This document shows, one piece after another, positions 27,739 to 36,551 of a DNA stretch of 64,000 nt (its first letter is position 1; each line of letters begins with the position of its first letter). The position numbers and the translations under genes are program-made. The DNA comes from Verrucomicrobiota bacterium (GTDB lineage Bacteria > Verrucomicrobiota > Verrucomicrobiia > Limisphaerales > PALSA-1396). Location: NCBI GenBank assembly GCA_016200005.1, contig JACQFP010000038.1, forward strand, positions 1 to 64,000, in the 5' to 3' direction. The notes under the pieces were generated by a model. It did not search any database. It had not been told where the DNA came from and saw only the letters and a list, made by a program, of their open reading frames with translations.

Positions 27739-29097
27739 ATGGCAGTTCTTTTCCGCAGCACCAACGCACAATCCTCCGCAGTGAATCTGCGTGAGGCGTT
27801 GCTTGGCGGCCAGGCGCCGGACCGCGGACTTTATCTCCCTGAAACGTTCCCGCGCTTGTCGGTGGATGAAATCGCCGCGTTCGCCAGACTCCCTTACCAC
27901 GAAATCGCCGCTCACGTGCTGTCGAAATACACCGATGACATTATTCCAAATGCCGATCTCACCGCAATGTGCCGCGACGCCTACAACTTCGATGTTCCGC
28001 TCGAAAAGGTTTACGACCACGTCTTTGTCATGCGACTCGACCAAGGCCCGACGGCGTCGTTCAAAGATTTCGCGGCGCAGATGATGGCGCGGCTCATGGG
28101 AAGATTCTTGCAAGAGGATGGCAGGCAACTCACCATTCTCACCGCCACCAGCGGCGACACCGGCTCGGCCGTCGCGCACGCTTTCCATAACGTTCCCGGT
28201 ATCCGCGTCCTCGTGTTGTTTCCATTCGCTGAGGTCAGCGTGAGCCAGCGCAAGCTGATGACGACGCTCCGCGACAACGTCCGCACCATCGCGATTGACG
28301 GCAAGTTCGACGATTGCCAGGCGATGGTGAAGCGCGCGTTCAGTGACCCGGCGTTGAAACACATTCCGCTTTCGTCCGCCAACTCCATCAACATCGGGCG
28401 CCTGTTGCCCCAGAGCGTATATTATTTTTATGCTGCGTCGCGCGTCGCGAAACCGGGCGAGCCACTTGTGTTCTCCGTGCCGAGCGGAAATTTCGGCGAC
28501 ATGATGGGCGCGGTCGTCGCCGGGCAAATGGGTTTGACGATCCAAAAACTCATCGCGCCGGTCAACGACAACGATGCCTTCCCGCGTTTTCTCGCGAGCG
28601 GCCATTACGAAAAAGTTTCGCCTTCGCGCAACTCCGTCTCCAACGCGATGAACGTCGGTCATCCGAGCAACCTCGCACGACTCGTGGCCGTGTACGGCGG
28701 CCGCATGGATGAGACCGGCAGAATTCATCAGATGCCCGACCTCACGGCGATGCGCCGCGATTTGTTTTCCAGTTCGGTTTCTGACGAGCGCACGCGCGCG
28801 ACGATCAAAGAAGTCTGGACGAAGTATCGATTGCTCCTCGAACCACATGGCGCGGTGGCATGGCGTGGCTTCCTCGACTGGCTTGAAGTTGAATCGTTGG
28901 GCAATGCGCCCGCCGTGATCCTCGAAACGGCGAATCCGGCGAAGTTCCCTGAAGAAATTGAAAGAATGATGGGCTGGTCACCAGATATTCCACCCGTGAT
29001 GGAGACCACAAACAAATTGCCGGAGGATTTTGACCGGATGGGTGCGGATTATGAAAAGTTCCGTTCCTATCTAATCCAGCGACATACGGTCACTTGA
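27739..29097 (+). CDS. thrC: Threonine synthase
   Basis: 452 residues from the ATG at 27739, 8 bp after the hom stop. It makes threonine from phosphohomoserine with PLP. The start is VLFRSTNAQSSAVNLREALL, then RGLYLPE; the PLP lysine is K109 in GPTASFKDFAAQ, and the phosphate loop is TATSGDTGSAVAHAF. SANSINIGRLLPQSVYYFYA and VPSGNFGDMMGAVVAG are also diagnostic. The gene follows hom so closely that the two must be cotranscribed. Confidence 0.96.
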   Translation: MAVLFRSTNAQSSAVNLREALLGGQAPDRGLYLPETFPRLSVDEIAAFARLPYHEIAAHVLSKYTDDIIPNADLTAMCRDAYNFDVPLEKVYDHVFVMRLDQGPTASFKDFAAQMMARLMGRFLQEDGRQLTILTATSGDTGSAVAHAFHNVPGIRVLVLFPFAEVSVSQRKLMTTLRDNVRTIAIDGKFDDCQAMVKRAFSDPALKHIPLSSANSINIGRLLPQSVYYFYAASRVAKPGEPLVFSVPSGNFGDMMGAVVAGQMGLTIQKLIAPVNDNDAFPRFLASGHYEKVSPSRNSVSNAMNVGHPSNLARLVAVYGGRMDETGRIHQMPDLTAMRRDLFSSSVSDERTRATIKEVWTKYRLLLEPHGAVAWRGFLDWLEVESLGNAPAVILETANPAKFPEEIERMMGWSPDIPPVMETTNKLPEDFDRMGADYEKFRSYLIQRHTVT

Positions 29098-29128
29098 TTG
29101 CTGACGCATTTCTGGCATTCTTCCTGTC

Positions 29129-29156
29129 CCGCCGGGTTTTGGCGGAATTATTTTTC
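29129..29156 (+). terminator. Possible weak terminator between thrC and lysC
   Basis: A short CCGCC / GGCGG stem with a 7-nt loop, then AATTA and five T. It is short and the T-run is displaced, so it could also be just attenuation between thrC and lysC. Confidence 0.4.
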
Positions 29157-29167
29157 TAGAGATAAAC

Positions 29168-30385
29168 ATGGCATTGATCGTTCAAAAATATGGCGGCACG
29201 TCGGTCGGCAATCCTGACCGCATCAAAAATGTTGCGGCGCGCGTGGCGAAGTACCGCGGCAAAGGCGACAAAGTGGTCGTCGTGGTGTCTGCGATGAGTG
29301 GCGTCACCGACAATCTGATCAAGCTCGCCAAGGAAATCATGCCGCTGCCAAGCGAGCGTGAGATGGACATGTTGCTGGCCACGGGTGAGCAAACCACGAT
29401 CGCGTTGACCGCGATGGCGCTTCATGCGCTGAACATTCCCGCCGTCTCACTGACTGGCGCGCAGGCGGGCATTCTTACCGACGGCGTCCACACCAAGGCC
29501 AAGATTCAAAACATCACGCCCAAACAAGTTCATGCGTTGCTCGACTCCGGCAACGTGGTCATTGTGGCTGGTTTTCAAGGGCAGACGCCCGACGGTCACA
29601 TCACCACATTGGGTCGCGGCGGCTCGGACTTGACGGCCATCGCGCTGGCGGCGGCGTTGAAGGCGGACCTTTGTCAGATTTACACGGACGTGGACGGAGT
29701 TTACACCGCCGATCCGCGCATCGTGCCCGGCGCGCAGAAGCTTGACGAAATTTCCTATGATGAAATGCTCGAACTGGCGAGCCTTGGCGCAAAGGTGATG
29801 CAATCCCGCTCGGTGGAGTTCGCCAAAAAATTCGGCGTGGTGTTTGAAGTGCGCTCCAGTTTGAACGACAACCCCGGAACCATTGTGAAAGAAGAAACCA
29901 AAAGCATGGAGGACGTCGTCATTCGCGGCGTCTCGCTCGACAAAAACCAGGCCAAGATCACGCTCGTTGCGGTGCCGGACAAACCCGGCGTGGCCGCGCG
30001 CATCTTCAAGGCCATCGGCGACGCCAACGTCAATGTCGATATGATCGTGCAGAACGTCAGTCATGGTGCCGGCACGCCCGCCACCGACCTGTCCTTCACG
30101 ATCGATAAACCTGATCTCCTCAAAGCGCGCAAGGTCATCGACGGGCTAAAGGCCGACGTTGGGTTTCGCGAAGCCATTGCCGACGAACAAATCGGCAAGC
30201 TGTCCATCGTTGGGGTCGGCATGAAAAGTCATTCCGGTGTCGCCGCCAAGATGTTCGAAACGCTTGCCCGTGAGGGCGTCAACATTGGAATGATTTCCAC
30301 CAGCGAAATCAAAATCTCCGTGGTCATCGAACTGGCCAAGGGCGAGCAGGCGATGAAGGCGGTGCACGCGGCTTTTTTAGAATGA
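29168..30385 (+). CDS. lysC: Aspartate kinase
   Basis: 405 residues, the size of the ACT-regulated single-domain kinases. It phosphorylates aspartate, the first step to lysine, methionine and threonine. The start is ALIVQKYGGTSVGNPDRIKN, with VVVVSAMSGVTDNLI, GRGGSDLTAIALAAAL and YTDVDGVYTADPRIV in the kinase domain, and two ACT domains at the C-terminus (VAVPDKPGVAARIFKAIGDA and GVGMKSHSGVAAKMFETLAR). Together with hom and thrC it completes most of the threonine branch. Confidence 0.97.
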   Translation: MALIVQKYGGTSVGNPDRIKNVAARVAKYRGKGDKVVVVVSAMSGVTDNLIKLAKEIMPLPSEREMDMLLATGEQTTIALTAMALHALNIPAVSLTGAQAGILTDGVHTKAKIQNITPKQVHALLDSGNVVIVAGFQGQTPDGHITTLGRGGSDLTAIALAAALKADLCQIYTDVDGVYTADPRIVPGAQKLDEISYDEMLELASLGAKVMQSRSVEFAKKFGVVFEVRSSLNDNPGTIVKEETKSMEDVVIRGVSLDKNQAKITLVAVPDKPGVAARIFKAIGDANVNVDMIVQNVSHGAGTPATDLSFTIDKPDLLKARKVIDGLKADVGFREAIADEQIGKLSIVGVGMKSHSGVAAKMFETLAREGVNIGMISTSEIKISVVIELAKGEQAMKAVHAAFLE

Positions 30386-30730
30386 TCACCTCCGCGATTC
30401 AGCCACGCTTCCGGTCAGCCAATCGAGGTAGCGTTTATTTCCTCCGCTCAACGGCAACACGATGAACTCAGGCGTTTCGTAAGGATGTTTGGACAAGATC
30501 AATTTCTCCAAGGCCACCAGCCGCGCGCGCGTTGTTTTCAAAACCAACAACACTTCTGTGCTGGTTTCCAATTTGCCCTGCCACCGGTAATGCGATTCAA
30601 TTTTCGGAATCAAATTGGCGCAAGCGATCACTCGCGCTTGCAACGCCACCCCGGCCAGTTTGCGCGCGGTTCTCAAGTCCGGCGCTGTCACCAGAACCAC
30701 GAAGTACTTGTCCGTTGATTTCATAGGCAT
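30386..30730 (-). CDS. cutA: CutA-like divalent cation tolerance protein
   Basis: 114 residues from the ATG at 30730, chosen to match the usual CutA length. The family pattern is clear: YFVVLVTAPDLRTARKLAG, ARVIACANLIPKIESHYRWQ, GKLETSTEVLLVLKTT and HPYETPEFIVLPLSGGNKRY. CutA forms trimers and is linked to copper tolerance, though its function is still unclear. It converges on lysC with no gap. Confidence 0.93.
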   Translation of the reverse strand: MPMKSTDKYFVVLVTAPDLRTARKLAGVALQARVIACANLIPKIESHYRWQGKLETSTEVLLVLKTTRARLVALEKLILSKHPYETPEFIVLPLSGGNKRYLDWLTGSVAESRR

Positions 30731-31132
30731 TATGTCGGTTGCCAAAAGCAATTCTCGATTCCAACGACGCCGGCGCACCCCGTCCACTCCCCTTCCTCCG
30801 ACTTACCGCACGGTCGCGCCGTCGCAGCGAGCGGGGAGAGAATTTCCCAAAAGCAGATTCCGCGCAAGGAACCCCGCACGCGCAAATGTCATGATTGGGT
30901 TGAACGACGCCGCGGCAGGAGCATCAGAAGGCTTGCCATCATTGGGCCGAATGAAAACATCCACCACCGCTTCTGCTGGGACAGGCTGTAGGAACCAAGC
31001 GCGGTTCTTTCAAGAATTGGGTTGGTCGGCTTGCCCGAATGCTTTACCGGGCGCGTTGCCTTGACTGTGGCGGAGTTGACAATTGCGGATTGCTTGCCCT
31101 GTACGCCAGAAGCAGGTTTAGTTTTCTCCGTG
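30731..31132. other. 402-base gap before the ABC operon
   Basis: No convincing gene: frames on both strands lack protein-like patterns. TTGACA at 31076-31081 could be a -35 box of the ABC operon, with a poor -10 (TGTACG) 18 bases on. The frame from 31022 into the ATPase gene is probably untranslated. Confidence 0.4.
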
Positions 31133-32080
31133 ATGACCGCTGAAACCATGATCGAATGTGAAAAGCTGACCAAGTGTTTCGGCCATTTCACGGCAGTGGA
31201 TCACGTTTCGTTTTCCATCGGCAAGGGTTCGATCTTTGGTTTCCTCGGGCCAAATGGGTCGGGCAAATCCACGGTCATCCGTATGTTGTGCGGGTTGCTC
31301 GAACCGAGCGACGGCTTGGGGCGCATCGCGGGGTTCGACGTGGCGCGGGAAGCGGAGCAGATCAAATCGCTCATCGGCTACATGTCGCAGAAGTTTTCAC
31401 TCTACGACGAGTTGACGGTGCATGAGAACCTGACGTTTTACAGCCGGCTTTACGGACTGCGCGGCGTGGCGCTGGCGAAGCGGCGCGGGGAATTGATCGC
31501 CCTTACGCATCTCGAACCGTATCTAGAGCGGCGCGCGGGGCTGCTCTCCGGCGGCTGGCGGCAACGGCTGGCGATGGCGTGTTCGCTCGTCCACAAGCCG
31601 AGTGTGTTGTTCCTCGACGAGCCGACGGCAGGGATTGATCCGGTGGCGCGGCGCGAGTTGTGGGATTTGCTGTTTGAGTTTTCGAGCCAGGGCATCACGC
31701 TGTTCGTGACGACGCATTATATGGACGAAGCGGAGCGATGCTCGCACGTGGGCTACATTTACATGTCGAAGCTCGTGGTGTGCGGTGTGCCGGATGACTT
31801 GAAGCAGTTGCCGGTGGTGAATCCGCCCGGCACGAAGCGGCTCGATGTGACTTGTGACCACGTCACGGTCGGCTTGCAGGCGATCCGCCATGAGCGCGGC
31901 ATCCGCGCGGCGACGGTGTTTGGCCAGTCCATGCATCTGCTGGTGGATGAGGGGTTGCCGGAACAATTCTTGCGCGACAAACTGGCGGCTGTGAACATCC
32001 ATCGCGCGGACATCCGGCCCATCGCGCCGTCGTTGGAGGATGTGTTTGTGGCGTTGACGAACCGCAACAACGGAAAATGA
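31133..32080 (+). CDS. ABC-2 type exporter, ATP-binding subunit
   Basis: 315 residues from the ATG at 31133. Walker A is FGFLGPNGSGKSTVIRML (residues 36-53), the signature is LLSGGWRQRLAMACSLVH, Walker B VLFLDEPTAGIDPVARRELW, and the switch His is in TLFVTTHYMDEAERCSHVGY. The C-terminal part is the regulatory tail of the drug/polysaccharide-type ABC-2 exporters, ending with PSLEDVFVALTNRN. It energises the permease encoded at 33164, from which it is separated by an inserted nucleotidyltransferase module. Confidence 0.92.
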   Translation: MTAETMIECEKLTKCFGHFTAVDHVSFSIGKGSIFGFLGPNGSGKSTVIRMLCGLLEPSDGLGRIAGFDVAREAEQIKSLIGYMSQKFSLYDELTVHENLTFYSRLYGLRGVALAKRRGELIALTHLEPYLERRAGLLSGGWRQRLAMACSLVHKPSVLFLDEPTAGIDPVARRELWDLLFEFSSQGITLFVTTHYMDEAERCSHVGYIYMSKLVVCGVPDDLKQLPVVNPPGTKRLDVTCDHVTVGLQAIRHERGIRAATVFGQSMHLLVDEGLPEQFLRDKLAAVNIHRADIRPIAPSLEDVFVALTNRNNGK

Positions 32081-32210
32081 AGCTCCAAATTCCAAGCTCC
32101 CAGTTCCGGAGAAGCACCAAGCTTCAAGCATCGATGCGCGAAGATCGGCTGGTTGAGGTTTCGGGTTTGGAATTTCTCTGGTGCTTGGAGGTTGGTGCTT
32201 GGAGGTTTTT
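32081..32210. repeat. Inverted pair of heptad arrays (AGCTCCA type)
   Basis: Directly after the ABC ATPase stop. The left arm is AGCTCCA, AATTCCA, AGCTCCC, AGTTCCG and so on; the right arm ends GCTTGGA, GGTTGGT, GCTTGGA, GG. The right arm supplies the GGAGG ribosome site (32201-32205) for the GTG at 32211. Confidence 0.75.
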
Positions 32211-32300
32211 GTGAGAACACCCATCCGCGGTTTCAGCGGGATTGACCCGTCAACGGGAGTCCTTTATTGTAGCAATGGTCGAATGGATTTTAAGATATGA
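32211..32300 (+). pseudogene. Duplicated start of the ABC permease, now a 29-codon leader frame
   Basis: GTG plus 10 codons (VRTPIRGFSGI) parallel the real permease start at 33164 (VKSPFRGFNAI), with 26 of 33 bases identical. After that the frames differ. It has a good ribosome site (GGAGG, 5 bases upstream) that the intact permease lacks. It ends in ATGA, overlapping the start of the next small gene. It looks like the original permease start left behind by an insertion. Confidence 0.6.
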
Positions 32301-32524
32301 AACGTGATCCAAGCTGGGTTAAAGCTCGAATTGCTGCGCGCATTCTGGTGCGGAGGCAGGCGGGGCGAGTATTGCCGCGTGATGCCCGGCTCGCCCGCAA
32401 GCTCGCCACTGACGACGACGTGACGGATCGGTTGATTGATCAGGCGCTTGCCTGCCTTTGCGCCGAGCGGAAGAATCTGAATTACCATGACATCCTTCGA
32501 TCAACCCTGGCGACCACAGCTTGA
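32297..32524 (+). CDS. Small basic protein paired with a nucleotidyltransferase
   Basis: 75 residues, rich in Arg and Ala (SWVKARIAARILVRRQAGRV), with acidic and helical stretches later (ATDDDVTDRLIDQALACLCA). No named family recognised. It overlaps the following nucleotidyltransferase gene by 38 bp and starts within the ATGA of the leader frame. The size, overlap and partner suggest an antitoxin-like or accessory role; this is inference. Confidence 0.55.
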   Translation: MKRDPSWVKARIAARILVRRQAGRVLPRDARLARKLATDDDVTDRLIDQALACLCAERKNLNYHDILRSTLATTA

Positions 32525-33167
32525 TTGGTCCGCGCCAGCCGGGCGTGTGCTGGATCAACTGGTGGCGGCGCTCCCGGTGAATCGAAAATGGGAAATCATT
32601 GTCTTCGGGTCGTCCCCGTTGCAACTGGGCATCGACTCGCGATTTCTGAGTGGCGACGTGGACGTGATTTCTGATGAAGATATCACGGAATACTGCGAAC
32701 GGGCGGGCTTGTTGAAAGGCAAGGCGTCGATTTACGTCGAGCCATGCACCGTAGCTGCTTTTACCGCCAGCCCTGACTGGTTCGTGCGAGCGTTTCGGTG
32801 CGAGCGAAGACACGTGACGTTTACTTTCCCGCATCCGATTGACATCCTCGTTTCCAAAATCAAGCGGCTGGAGGAAAAAGACCTGCGCGCGTTCAAGCTC
32901 GTCCGCGACAAGACCGGCCATCCCGACGAAGAAGATTTGATTCAAGCGCTGCGTCGCGTGGTGGATATTTTTCGCCCGTCGTTCGACGAAGAAAGCGCCG
33001 GCAATCCAATGCACAACACGCAAGTGCTCTGGCGAGAGTTGTTCGGCAAAGAAATTGATGTGCACGCCAGCATAATCGCCCCGGCGTTGGCCGAGCGCCG
33101 CCGCGCCTACGGTGTGGGCGCGGCCGGATTGAAGACAACACTGTCCGGGATCAAACCATCCAAGTGA
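32487..33167 (+). CDS. Nucleotidyltransferase-fold protein (possible toxin-like module)
   Basis: 226 residues. The NTase signature is IIVFGSSPLQLGI followed by SGDVDVISDEDI (GS, then DVD), with a later PHPIDILVSKIKRLEEKDLR typical of AbiEii/DUF6036-like nucleotidyltransferases. The C-terminal half is helical. The gene ends in GTGA, overlapping the ABC permease start. Such proteins are often toxins that nucleotidylate tRNA, or resistance-like enzymes; activity here is unproven. It lies inside an ABC exporter operon, which is unusual. Confidence 0.65.
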   Translation: MTSFDQPWRPQLDWSAPAGRVLDQLVAALPVNRKWEIIVFGSSPLQLGIDSRFLSGDVDVISDEDITEYCERAGLLKGKASIYVEPCTVAAFTASPDWFVRAFRCERRHVTFTFPHPIDILVSKIKRLEEKDLRAFKLVRDKTGHPDEEDLIQALRRVVDIFRPSFDEESAGNPMHNTQVLWRELFGKEIDVHASIIAPALAERRRAYGVGAAGLKTTLSGIKPSK

Positions 33168-34285
33168 AATCTCCCTTCCGCGGTTTCAACGCCATTCTCT
33201 ACAAGGAATTCATCGTGGTGTTGCGTGACCCGCTCACGCTGTTCTTCATGTTTTTTCCGCCGTTGATCGAAATGGTCGCCTTTGGCTACGCGCTCGACAA
33301 CGACGTGAAACACATGGCGATGGTGGTAATGAACGAGGACCGCTCGGTCGAAAGCCGCCAGATCGTGGACAACTTCGTCAACACGCAAACCTTCCGCGTA
33401 GTGGGCGAAGTGCAAAGCGTCAGCGAGATGGCCACCGCCATCCGCAAAGGCAAAGCTTACGTGGGATTGCAAATTCCACCCGACTTCACGCGCGATCTTC
33501 ACGCCGGCCGCACGGCGCGGGTGCAGGTGTTGATCGACGGCTCCAGTTCCACCATCGCGCTGTCGGCGTTGAACACGGCGTTGGCGGTGGCGCTGCGCCA
33601 ATCCGTGATGTCGCTGTTACGCGAAATGGGCCGCCGCGAGTTGCCGATGGAGGTGCGCCCGCAAATTCTTTACAACCCGGCGATGAAAAGCCCGAATTTT
33701 TTTGTGCCAGGCGTCATCGGAGTCGTGCTGCAGATCGCCACGACGTTCGCCACGGCGATGTCTCTGGTGCGCGAACGCGAGCGCGGCACGTTGGAACAAT
33801 TGCTGGTCAGCCCGCTCTCGCGCTGGGGATTGATGCTCGGCAAGATTGTGCCTTATCTGCTGATCGGGATGTGCATGGCGACGGGACTGTTCGCCATCAT
33901 GCACTGGCTGTTCGCGGTGCCGATTGCGGGTAGTTTGATGGCGCTGTTCGCGTCGAGTTTGATCTACGTTTTCACGCTGTTGAGTCTGGGTCTGCTGATT
34001 TCGACGAAAGCGGAAAACTCCATGCAGGCGCTGCAGATGTGCATGATGCTGATCATGCCGTCCGTGTTTTTTTCCGGATTCATTTTCCCGCGCGAAACGA
34101 TGCCGTGGATTTTCAACGCCATCGGCGCAATGCTGCCGACAACGTATTTCATCGAGCTGGAGCGCGCGATCATTCTGCGCGGCGCGAGCTTGACGGAATT
34201 CTGGTTTCACCTGACGGTGATGTCGGGCATGGGACTCGCCTTGTTCGCCCTGTGCGCCTTGCGGTTCAAAAGGAAGATCGCGTGA
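33164..34285 (+). CDS. ABC-2 type exporter permease
   Basis: 373 residues from a GTG start inside the GTGA overlap. One N-terminal helix after GFNAILYKEFIVVLRDPLTL (LFFMFFPPLIEMVAFGYAL), a periplasmic domain (NEDRSVESRQIVDNFVNTQT), then five helices including FVPGVIGVVLQIATTFATAM, the ERERGTLEQLLVSPLSRWGL motif and IMPSVFFSGFIFPRETMPWI. This is the YhhJ/DrrB-like permease type. It partners the ATPase at 31133. No ribosome site is seen at its start; translation probably depends on the inserted upstream gene. Confidence 0.92.
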   Translation: MKSPFRGFNAILYKEFIVVLRDPLTLFFMFFPPLIEMVAFGYALDNDVKHMAMVVMNEDRSVESRQIVDNFVNTQTFRVVGEVQSVSEMATAIRKGKAYVGLQIPPDFTRDLHAGRTARVQVLIDGSSSTIALSALNTALAVALRQSVMSLLREMGRRELPMEVRPQILYNPAMKSPNFFVPGVIGVVLQIATTFATAMSLVRERERGTLEQLLVSPLSRWGLMLGKIVPYLLIGMCMATGLFAIMHWLFAVPIAGSLMALFASSLIYVFTLLSLGLLISTKAENSMQALQMCMMLIMPSVFFSGFIFPRETMPWIFNAIGAMLPTTYFIELERAIILRGASLTEFWFHLTVMSGMGLALFALCALRFKRKIA

Positions 34286-34330
34286 GTTGGAGTGCATGAG
34301 GCACTCGCCAATCCACCACACGACCGGTCT

Positions 34331-35725
34331 TTACTTTCCTGGCAGCGCGGCGCGCCAGCCGTCCTGCAGCAGTTTCTTTATCTCGGCAAGTTGTGCTGCT
34401 TGCTTCTCATCCTTGACCAGATTTGCGTATTCGAACGGATCGCTGTCATGGTCATACAACTCCGCCGTGCCATCTGGCCATTCCGTGTAACGCCAGCGCC
34501 CGTCGAACAGCGTTCGGCCCATCCTCGACACATCGAGCTTTTTCGCCACGTCATTGTTGTTGCTGCGGCTGACGACGGTGAACACCGCACGTTTCCAATC
34601 GCGGCGCGGATTGTCCAGTAACGGAACGAAGCTTGTGCCTTCGAGGTCGCTCGGAATTTTCAAGCCGCAGAGGTCCGCGAGCGTTGGGTAGAGATCCACG
34701 AGTTCCACGAGCTGCGTCGAGACGCCGGATTTTTTCCCCGGCGCGGCGACGATGAGCGGCACGCGCGTCGTCTCCTCGAACAGACACATCTTGTGCCACA
34801 GCCCGCCATGCTCGCCGAGATGGTAGCCGTGATCACTGTGGAAGACGACGACCGTCCTGTCCCAGAGTTTCAGACGGTCGAGCGTGTCGAGTAACACGCC
34901 GACCTGCGCGTCCATGAAACTGATGCCGGCGTAGTAGGCCGCGATGGTGTCGCCCGGACGCGTCTCCGGAAATTTCTGCGCACCGAGCCGGTACGTAAGC
35001 GCGAGATCGGGAATATTTGCCAGATGTTCCAGTGGTCCGTAACGCGGCTTCAACTTGTCCGGCTCGTAGAACGCATAATATTTTTCCGGCGCAATGTATG
35101 GCGCGTGCGGACGCCGGAAACCGGCCGCAATGAAAAACGGTTTTCCATCCTTCAAACAATTTTCCAGCAGCTCGACTGCCTTGCGCGCGACAAATCCATC
35201 CCAGGTGTCTTCGTCCTTCGCCCGAAGCACGATTCCGATAGGGCCTTGTTTGCGCAGAATCTGTTCGGCGGGTGGGTTCTTCGCCGATTTCTTCTCGCGA
35301 ATGTCCACGTCCCACGAACGCGGGTCTTCGAACTGGTCGCCGGTGTGAAAGATCTTCCCGACTTTGATGGTACGGTAACCCTGTTGACGAAAATATTCCG
35401 GCATGAACACCGCGTCTTTCAGGAATGTTCGGGGCGGAGTCGCGTTGTCCACGATGCGCGTGGTGTCCGGCCGGCAACCGCTGAGGAACGACGTGCGCGA
35501 GGCGTTGCAGACCGGATAGTTGCAGTAGCCACGATCAAACCGCACGCCGCGCGCCGCGAGGCGGTCGAGGTTTGGCGACTTCACCACCGGACTCCCGTAA
35601 CAGCCGAGGTTGTTGTTCAAATCATCGGAAACAATGTAGAGCACGTTCAAGCGCGCCGACGCTTTATCCGCGCCGGCTGCGATGGAAACAGCGAGCAATA
35701 TTGCTGCGAAGAGGAGTGGCTGCAC
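34331..35725 (-). CDS. Secreted sulfatase, iduronate-2-sulfatase-like
   Basis: 464 residues with a signal peptide (LLFAAILLAVSIAAGA). The metal-binding start is LNVLYIVSDDLNNNLGCYG. The Cys that becomes formylglycine is in YPVCNASRTSFLSG (C-x-A-x-R). Later metal residues are in VVVFHSDHGYHLGEHGGLWH. The block order fits choline/iduronate-type sulfatases. It removes sulfate from polysaccharides after export; Verrucomicrobia carry many such genes. No sulfatase-maturing enzyme is in the window. Confidence 0.93.
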   Translation of the reverse strand: MQPLLFAAILLAVSIAAGADKASARLNVLYIVSDDLNNNLGCYGSPVVKSPNLDRLAARGVRFDRGYCNYPVCNASRTSFLSGCRPDTTRIVDNATPPRTFLKDAVFMPEYFRQQGYRTIKVGKIFHTGDQFEDPRSWDVDIREKKSAKNPPAEQILRKQGPIGIVLRAKDEDTWDGFVARKAVELLENCLKDGKPFFIAAGFRRPHAPYIAPEKYYAFYEPDKLKPRYGPLEHLANIPDLALTYRLGAQKFPETRPGDTIAAYYAGISFMDAQVGVLLDTLDRLKLWDRTVVVFHSDHGYHLGEHGGLWHKMCLFEETTRVPLIVAAPGKKSGVSTQLVELVDLYPTLADLCGLKIPSDLEGTSFVPLLDNPRRDWKRAVFTVVSRSNNNDVAKKLDVSRMGRTLFDGRWRYTEWPDGTAELYDHDSDPFEYANLVKDEKQAAQLAEIKKLLQDGWRAALPGK

Positions 35726-35914
35726 GGGTTTATGTTCAGTCGCTATGCCGCTCTGGTCAAGTTCGTCGTTGGATCAGGGTCGATTTGGAGGTTTGCGCGC
35801 CAACGATGATGCGGATGCCGCTGATGTCGTTGATATGGCGCTGTAGAAAGAATGCAATCGTGGAGGAACACCTTGTAACCAGTTTTGAGCTTTGCACTCG
35901 TCGGCGAACCAGGC

Positions 35915-36457
35915 TTACCTGGCGCGACAGAACTTTTCTGGTTCGATGGTCGCGAGCACATCGCAGACCTCTTTGAGAGCTTCCATTTTTCCGAGCGCCA
36001 ACGCGGCGGTGCCTTTGTGCAAGTAAGCCTCGACCAGTTTCGGGTCCAGCGCAATAGCCCGGTCGGCATACGCCATCGCCTTGTCATGATGTCCGAGTCT
36101 GCCAACCATGGTGGCGAGATTTGACCAGCCAAGTTTATGACCAGGGTTGATCTTCAACGCCTGCTCAAGGCACGCAATACCTTCCGCCGGACGCTGCAGG
36201 TTTTCGTAAAGAATCCCCGCGAGATTGTTCCACGCATTGACGTCAGATGGATCGATCGCCAGGGCCTCGCGATAGGCCGTTTCCGCTTTGGCGAATTGAT
36301 TTGTGCCACTGAAGCCCAGGCCCATGTAATAGAGCGCCTTGTGGTCGTTCGGGTTTTCTTCGTGCCACTTCTGCGCGAAGGTCAACAGTTCATGCCACAA
36401 CCCTTGCTCGCACATTTGGCGGGCAAGCCGGCAGTGTTCTTCTGCGTTCCGTGCCAT
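35915..36457 (-). CDS. TPR-repeat protein
   Basis: 180 residues made of about four tetratricopeptide repeats, for example HKALYYMGLGFSGTNQFAKA, DVNAWNNLAGILYENLQRPA and HKLGWSNLATMVGRLGHHDK. There is no signal peptide. It is likely a protein-protein scaffold; the partner is unknown. It stands between the sulfatase and Uma2 genes on the same strand. Confidence 0.85.
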   Translation of the reverse strand: MARNAEEHCRLARQMCEQGLWHELLTFAQKWHEENPNDHKALYYMGLGFSGTNQFAKAETAYREALAIDPSDVNAWNNLAGILYENLQRPAEGIACLEQALKINPGHKLGWSNLATMVGRLGHHDKAMAYADRAIALDPKLVEAYLHKGTAALALGKMEALKEVCDVLATIEPEKFCRAR

Positions 36458-36551
36458 GATTTCGTGCCCACGTAATAACAGGCCGCCCGGTCAACCGCAA
36501 AATAATTTGTGGAGTTATGACGCTGGTCCTTGTCGCCGTGACCGGAGAGAT

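Noticed and set aside
30615-31064. 149-residue frame across the gap between cutA and the ABC operon
   Set aside because: It begins antisense to cutA and has no recognisable domain.
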